From Kitasatospora phosalacinea (GTDB lineage: Bacteria; Actinomycetota; Actinomycetes; Streptomycetales; Streptomycetaceae): a DNA stretch of 64,000 bases. The stretch spans positions 496,001 to 560,000 of the forward strand of contig NZ_BSSA01000001.1 in assembly GCF_030268885.1 (NCBI RefSeq). Direction: 5' to 3'. Positions within the stretch are counted from its first letter, which is position 1. Each line of letters opens with the position of its first letter. A model generated the notes under the pieces. It was not told the DNA's origin and searched no databases. It saw nothing but the letters and a program-made list of their open reading frames with translations. This document shows positions 59,637-64,000 of this stretch, in pieces. The translations under genes were made by a program, and so were the position numbers.

Positions 59637-60830
59637 TCAGGCGCTGAGGCGGCGCTCCAGCGGGGTGCGGAAGCGCGGGGTGACGCGGACGTCGGCGAGG
59701 ACGGTGCGGAGGGCGGCGGCCCGGGCGGCGACCGCCCGGCGGGCCTCGGGGCCGGGGTCGGTGAGGAGGTCGAAGGCCACCTCGCCGTCGGGGCGCTGGG
59801 CCCAGCCGCCGATGACGCGGCCGTTCCACCAGACGGTGGGCCCGAGGTTGCCGGAGCGGTCGACCAGGTCGGGGCGGTGCTCGGGGGAGAGGTACCAGTC
59901 GCGGTGCTTCCAGCCCATGGCGGTGGGGTCGAGGGCGGGCAGCAGGGCGGCCCAGGGGGCCGGGTCGGGCTCCGGGGCGAGGTCGTCGGGGAGGACGAAC
60001 CCGGTGCTTCCGTCGGCGAGTTCGACCTCGGCGGCCGCGCACGCGGCCAGTGCGGTGCGCACCTCGCGGATGCCCCAGCCGGTCCACCAGACCAGGTCGT
60101 CCTCGGTGGCGGGGCCGTAGGAGGCGAGCCAGCGGGCGGCCAACTCGGCCTGGGCGGCGGCGCGTTCGGCGGGCTTCGGGGCGGCGGGCACGGGCGGACC
60201 CGGAACCCAGCGGTGCCGGCTGCTGGTCCAGCCACCCAGCGGGCGGCGGCGGACCATCGCCCCCTCCATGCCGAGCAGCCGCAGCAGCCGCATGCCGACG
60301 GGCTGGGCGGTCTGGTAGGAGGTGCCGACCCCGTAGTCGATGGTCTCGCGCAACTGCGGTACCAATTCGCCGAGTTGACTGCCCGTCAGGCCGTCCGGCG
60401 AGGTGTCGAGGGCGGCGGTGAGGGTGTCGAGCACGGCGCGCTCCGCGGCCGCGGTCCAGGCGGCGTCGCGGCCGGAGGCGGCGAAGTCCTTGAGCAGGCG
60501 GGCGCGTTCGGCGGCGGCGGCCTTCGCGGTGGTGGAGGCGTACAGGGCCGGGGCCAGGTCGGCGGGGACGGCGAACAGGGTCTTGCGCATGCCGTGGCGG
60601 CGCAGCACGGTGCCGTCGGCGTACAGGGCGCGCTCGGTGTCGGCGGTGCCCGGCGCGGCGAGCCGGGCGGCGACGGCGAGGAACACCGTGGCGGGGTCGG
60701 TGGCGTGCACGGCGACCAGGTCGTCCACCACCTGCTCGGCCCGGTCGGCCCCGGTGCCGGGGGCGAGCCTGTGGCGGCGGGCGAGCCGGGCGCGGCGCTG
60801 GTCGTCGTCGAAGCGGGGTCGGGCGGGCAC
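59637..60830 (-). CDS. Winged-helix (HTH_42) AlkZ-like protein
   Basis: A 397-residue protein of the HTH_42 / AlkZ family: LVAVHATDPATVFLAVAARL, RRHGMRKTLFAVPADLAPAL, LARWLASYGPATEDDLVWWTG (in the order of the family, with one residue changed at the start) and LPALDPTAMGWKHRDWYL. AlkZ proteins are DNA glycosylases that unhook interstrand crosslinks from azinomycin-type agents, but the Q-x-Q/D catalytic motif is not seen here. It may therefore bind DNA without glycosylase activity. GTG 60830 follows GGAGGAAC. Confidence 0.82.
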   Translation of the reverse strand: MPARPRFDDDQRRARLARRHRLAPGTGADRAEQVVDDLVAVHATDPATVFLAVAARLAAPGTADTERALYADGTVLRRHGMRKTLFAVPADLAPALYASTTAKAAAAERARLLKDFAASGRDAAWTAAAERAVLDTLTAALDTSPDGLTGSQLGELVPQLRETIDYGVGTSYQTAQPVGMRLLRLLGMEGAMVRRRPLGGWTSSRHRWVPGPPVPAAPKPAERAAAQAELAARWLASYGPATEDDLVWWTGWGIREVRTALAACAAAEVELADGSTGFVLPDDLAPEPDPAPWAALLPALDPTAMGWKHRDWYLSPEHRPDLVDRSGNLGPTVWWNGRVIGGWAQRPDGEVAFDLLTDPGPEARRAVAARAAALRTVLADVRVTPRFRTPLERRLSA

Positions 60831-61427
60831 GGGTTCCTCCTGCGGGTCGGGAACAGCCTGCCACGGGGCCGCGCCCGGGCCCGGCGGGCGACGCGCACCG
60901 GGCCCGTCCGGGCCGGAATCCGCCCCGCGGCGCGGCGGACCGTGAAAGTTTCGCAGCAGAACGGCCCCGGCGCGGGGCGGTTCGTCCGGTCCGGCGCCGC
61001 GGGGGCCGGGCCCGGACGGGGGCGGGGCGGGCGGGCGGGGCGAACCCGCAGGTGGGGGCGGTGGCGGGGCGGGGTGCGGGGCGTCCGGCCGCCCCGGGCG
61101 CCGCGCACCGGCCCGCGCGGTGGTCCGGGCCGTGGCCCGTGGTCCCCGCCGGTCGTGGGCGGGGTGCGCACCCGCGACCGCAGGGGGGACGGATCCGGCC
61201 ACGGTCGCCCGGCCGGAAGGCGCCGCGCGGGCCCGGTGCGCCCCCGGCGCGGGCGGTGCGCAGCTGGTGGGGGAGTGGGTGGATCGTCGGCGAACCGTCC
61301 CCGATTCGGGGGTGAACGGTGGTGCGGGCGCGGCCTGTTGGGGCTCAGGAGGTGCGGGGGAGGGGGACGGGAGCGGGGCGGGGGCGGGGTGGCCGAACCC
61401 CGGCGGGCGGTGTCCATCCCCGATCGG

Positions 61428-61441
61428 CGGGAGCGCTCCCA
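61428..61441. promoter_or_regulatory. CebR-type operator, upstream copy
   Basis: CGGGAGCGCTCCCA, one base off the established CebR palindrome TGGGAGCGCTCCCA. It lies about 160 bases upstream of the cellulase start. Confidence 0.8.
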
Positions 61442-61532
61442 CAGGTTCTGTCCAACTTCTTGACGGGAGTTCGAGGTCATGGCTTCATATCGGTTGTCCC
61501 CGAGCTGAGTTCGCCTCAGTCCGGGCCAAGTA

Positions 61533-61546
61533 TGGGAGCGCTCCCA
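61533..61546. promoter_or_regulatory. CebR-type operator, perfect copy
   Basis: TGGGAGCGCTCCCA, exactly the consensus for the LacI-family cellobiose regulator CebR of Streptomyces. It is 56 bases before the GTG of the cellulase. Cellobiose or related sugars should relieve repression. Confidence 0.9.
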
Positions 61547-61601
61547 TTAGTTAGGGGCGTTTTCATCGAGTCCGTCCCCCACCCGAAAGGACTCCCTTAC
61601 C

Positions 61602-63839
61602 GTGTCGGCAAATCTGACGCGTCGCCTCCGGACGGCGGCAGCGGCCGCGGTGCTCAGCGCCGCGACCGTGATCCCCCTTGCCCTGACCACCACCGCCGCC
61701 CACGCGGCGACCCGTGTCGACAACCCCTTCGTCGGCGCCGGGGTCTACGTGAACCCCGAGTGGTCCGCCAACGCCGCCGCCGAGCCGGGCGGTTCGGCCA
61801 TCGCCAACCAGCCCACCTTCGTCTGGCTGGACCGCATCGCCGCCATCAACGGCGTCAACGGCGGCATGGGCCTGCGCGACCACCTGAACGCCGCGGTGAA
61901 GCAGGCCGCGGGCAAGCCGTACGTGTTCCAGGTCGTCATCTACGACCTGCCGGGCCGCGACTGCGCCGCCCTGGCCTCGAACGGCGAGCTCGGCCCCACC
62001 GACCTGCCGCGCTACCAGAGCGAGTTCATCGACCCGATCGCCGCGATCCTGGCCGACCCGGCCTACGCGAACCTGCGGATCGTCACCACGGTCGAGCTCG
62101 ACTCGCTGCCGAACCTGACGACCAACGCGGGCGGCACCGCCACCTCGACGCCCAACTGCGAAACCATGAAGGCCAACGGCAACTACGTCAAGGGCGTCGG
62201 TTACGCGCTGGCCAAGCTGGGCGCGATCCCGAACGTCTACAACTACGTGGACGCGGGCCACCACGGCTGGCTCGGCTGGGACTCCAACATGCAGCCGGCC
62301 ATCGACGTCATCAAGCAGGCCGCCACCGCGTCCGGCTCGACGCTCAACAACGTCCAGGGCTTCGTCGTCAACACCGCCAACTACGGCGCGCTGCACGAGC
62401 CCAACTTCACCGTCGCCGACACGGTGAACGGCACCTCGGTCCGCCAGTCGAAGTGGGTGGACTGGAACCAGTACGTCGACGAGGCGTCCTTCGCGAAGGC
62501 GTGGCGCACCAAGGCGATCGCGTCCGGGTTCAACTCGAACATCGGCATGATCATCGACACCTCCCGCAACGGCTGGGGCGGCGCGAACCGTCCGGCCGGC
62601 CCGGGCCCGAAGACCACCGTGGACGCGTACGTCGACGGCGGCCGCATCGACCGCCGCTTCCAGACCGGCAACTGGTGCAACCAGTCCGGCGCGGGCCTCG
62701 GCGAGCGCCCGAAGGCCGCCCCCGAGGACGGCATCGCCGCGTACGTGTGGGTCAAGCCCCCGGGTGAGTCGGACGGCGCGAGCCAGGCCGTCGCCAACGA
62801 CGAGGGCAAGGGCTTCGACGCCATGTGCGACCCGACCTACACCGGCAACGCGCGCAACAACAACAACATGTCGGGTGCGCTGCCCAACGCCCCGCTCGCG
62901 GGCCACTGGTTCTCGGCCCAGTTCCAGGAGCTGCTGAAGAACGCCTACCCGGCGCTCGGCACCAGCACCGGCGACACCACCGCCCCGACCGCCCCGACGG
63001 GCCTCGCGGCGACCACCACCTCCAGCAGCGTCTCGCTGACCTGGACCGCCTCCACCGACAACGTCGGCGTGACCGGCTACGACGTGTACCGCGGCGGCAC
63101 CCTGATCGGGTCCACCAACAACACCTCGTACACCGACACCGGCCTGACCGCCTCCACCGCGTACTCGTACACGGTCAAGGCGAAGGACGCGGCCGGCAAC
63201 GTCTCCGCGGCCTCCGCGGCGCTCAGCGCCACCACCACCGCCGGTGGCACCACCGACACCACCGCCCCGACCGCCCCGACCAACCTGGCGGCGACCACCA
63301 CCTCCAGCAGCGCCACGCTGACCTGGGGCGCCTCCACCGACAACGTCGGCGTGACCGGTTACAACGTGTACCGCGGCGGCACCCTGATCGGGTCCACCAC
63401 CAGCACCTCGTACACCGACTCGGGCCTGACCGCCTCCACCGCGTACTCGTACACCGTGAAGGCCAAGGACGCGGCCGGCAACCTCTCCGCCGCCGCGGCC
63501 GTCACCGCCACCACCCAGGCCGGCACCAGCACCGGCGCCGGCTGCACCGCCACCTACAAGGTCAGCAGCGACTGGGGCGCCGGCTTCAACGCCGACATCA
63601 CCGTGACCGCGGGCAACACCGCGATCAAGTCCTGGAAGGTCACCTGGACCTACGGTGGCAACCAGCAGATCACCAACCTGTGGAACGGCACCGTGAGCCA
63701 GTCCGGCCAGTCCGTGACCGTCAACAACGCCGGCTACAACGGCACCGTCGCCGCCAACGGCTCCACCAGCTTCGGCTTCGGCGCCAACTACTCGGGCAGC
63801 AACGCCGTCCCGACCCTGACCTGCACCGCCACCAGCTGA
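61602..63839 (+). CDS. Secreted GH6 exocellulase (cellobiohydrolase) with two FN3 domains and CBM2
   Basis: A 745-residue secreted enzyme. The signal peptide (cut near AHA-AT, residue 36) is followed by a GH6 catalytic domain (about 38-455) with Asp in YDLPGRDCAALASNGE and Asp in VELDSLPNL, GFVVNTANY, WVKPPGESDG. Two FN3 domains (about 458-550 and 552-645) are near-identical. A CBM2 cellulose-binding module (about 648-745) has Cys at both ends (GAGCTATYKV ... TLTCTATS). It should release cellobiose from cellulose chain ends. GTG 61602 has AAAGGA upstream. Two CebR-type boxes precede it. Confidence 0.93.
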   Translation: MSANLTRRLRTAAAAAVLSAATVIPLALTTTAAHAATRVDNPFVGAGVYVNPEWSANAAAEPGGSAIANQPTFVWLDRIAAINGVNGGMGLRDHLNAAVKQAAGKPYVFQVVIYDLPGRDCAALASNGELGPTDLPRYQSEFIDPIAAILADPAYANLRIVTTVELDSLPNLTTNAGGTATSTPNCETMKANGNYVKGVGYALAKLGAIPNVYNYVDAGHHGWLGWDSNMQPAIDVIKQAATASGSTLNNVQGFVVNTANYGALHEPNFTVADTVNGTSVRQSKWVDWNQYVDEASFAKAWRTKAIASGFNSNIGMIIDTSRNGWGGANRPAGPGPKTTVDAYVDGGRIDRRFQTGNWCNQSGAGLGERPKAAPEDGIAAYVWVKPPGESDGASQAVANDEGKGFDAMCDPTYTGNARNNNNMSGALPNAPLAGHWFSAQFQELLKNAYPALGTSTGDTTAPTAPTGLAATTTSSSVSLTWTASTDNVGVTGYDVYRGGTLIGSTNNTSYTDTGLTASTAYSYTVKAKDAAGNVSAASAALSATTTAGGTTDTTAPTAPTNLAATTTSSSATLTWGASTDNVGVTGYNVYRGGTLIGSTTSTSYTDSGLTASTAYSYTVKAKDAAGNLSAAAAVTATTQAGTSTGAGCTATYKVSSDWGAGFNADITVTAGNTAIKSWKVTWTYGGNQQITNLWNGTVSQSGQSVTVNNAGYNGTVAANGSTSFGFGANYSGSNAVPTLTCTATS
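62973..63518 (+). repeat. Tandem duplication of the FN3-encoding segment
   Basis: Two copies offset by 282 bases (94 codons). They share long identical DNA runs, also at third codon positions, indicating recent duplication or gene conversion. Confidence 0.85.
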
Positions 63840-63923
63840 CACCAGGCAGCCGGTAGCACGCAGCGGACAGCGGCCCCACCCGACTGACGCGGGGAGAGCC
63901 GCAACGCACCACCAATAGAGGCG

Positions 63924-63964
63924 CCGCCCACCTGCAGGGTCTGCAGGTGGGCGGTTGCCGTTTT
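63924..63964 (+). terminator. Rho-independent terminator after the cellulase gene
   Basis: A 14-bp perfect stem (63924-63937 with 63941-63954, CCGCCCACCTGCAG / CTGCAGGTGGGCGG), 3-base loop GGT, followed by TTGCCGTTTT. The window ends 36 bases later with no further gene. Confidence 0.9.
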
Positions 63965-64000
63965 CCGCACGGAGCGTCAACCACCCAGCCGGAAGGCGGT

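Larger units (their letters stand above)
60831..61601. other. Gene-poor interval of about 770 bases before the cellulase gene
   Basis: No gene can be supported here on either strand: the frames that are open are Gly/Arg/Pro-rich and without ribosome sites. The right third holds two CebR-type boxes. GAAAGTTTC at 60944-60952 is a perfect small dyad of the kind seen near glycan genes but nothing adjacent explains it. Confidence 0.6.

Noticed and set aside
60944..60952. GAAAGTTTC dyad as an operator
   Set aside because: Short, over 600 bases from the nearest downstream gene start, and with no promoter or gene linked to it.
61120..61554. Plus-strand frame in the gap before the cellulase gene
   Set aside because: Low-complexity Gly/Arg/Ala content, no ribosome site, and it spans the CebR-type boxes of the cellulase promoter.

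Overview
This window is very GC-rich, gene-dense DNA with strong third-position GC bias. It has GTG starts, many stop/start overlaps of the TGATG, ATGA or GTGA kind, and several genes that look leaderless (a -10 hexamer 5-8 bases before the start codon). Together with an ergothioneine operon, a SoxR-type box, CebR-type boxes, MmyB-type and TetR regulators and a secreted GH6 cellulase, this points to a chromosome of the Streptomycetaceae (Streptomyces, Kitasatospora or a close relative). No rRNA, tRNA, CRISPR array or phage module was seen.

Layout. 1-14.1 kb: the tip of a flavin-split-barrel gene, a caspase-like-fold candidate, then a lipoprotein and a secreted protein leading into a complete Gram-positive tad/Flp pilus operon (CpaB/SAF, CpaE-like, TadA/CpaF, TadB, TadC, Flp pilin, three TadE/TadG-type pseudopilins). 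The operon ends in a 1390-residue membrane protein with two LysM domains and a C-terminal SARP/BTAD-like region, followed by a near-perfect stem-loop. 14-22 kb: housekeeping singles, including a quinone oxidoreductase behind a textbook SoxR promoter, an S66 peptidase, an amidohydrolase, and a divergent MFS exporter/ArsR-type pair. 22.2-28.6 kb: a zinc-ribbon microprotein, a frameshifted LPPTG-anchored beta-helix surface protein, an MFS exporter, and a large protein with a possible caspase-like fold and C-terminal TPR-like helices. 28.6-42.8 kb: GNAT, MarR, HAD, XRE/MmyB and SDR genes. These are followed by a FabG/thiolase/acyl-CoA dehydrogenase operon divergent from a TetR gene with no normal start codon, an APH-domain fusion, and an aldo-keto reductase/esterase pair divergent from a second TetR.

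42.8-53.7 kb: a carotenoid-isomerase-like FAD oxidoreductase convergent with the ergothioneine operon (MalY-type lyase, egtA, egtB, egtC, egtD). The two transcription units appear once to have shared one CTAG as overlapping stop codons. That CTAG is now split by a 3.5 kb island bracketed by 24-bp direct repeats. The island holds a 173-bp MITE with perfect 25-bp ends, an orphan SUKH (SMI1/KNR4) immunity-like gene, an intact IS701-family element and an IS5-family element with a frameshifted transposase. The MITE and IS701 insertions lie exactly in CTAG at gene stop codons, and the IS5 element abuts one.

53.7-64 kb: a degenerate serine-recombinase-fold protein behind an AT-rich promoter, an esterase, a WYL regulator, an O-methyltransferase fused to an unusual N-terminal domain, a phosphinothricin-type acetyltransferase, a conserved unknown, and an AlkZ/HTH_42-type protein. 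After a gene-poor stretch with two CebR-type operators comes a GH6 cellobiohydrolase (GH6-FN3-FN3-CBM2) and a strong terminator.

Protein families were assigned by reading motifs, without database searches, so names without clear catalytic motifs are provisional.
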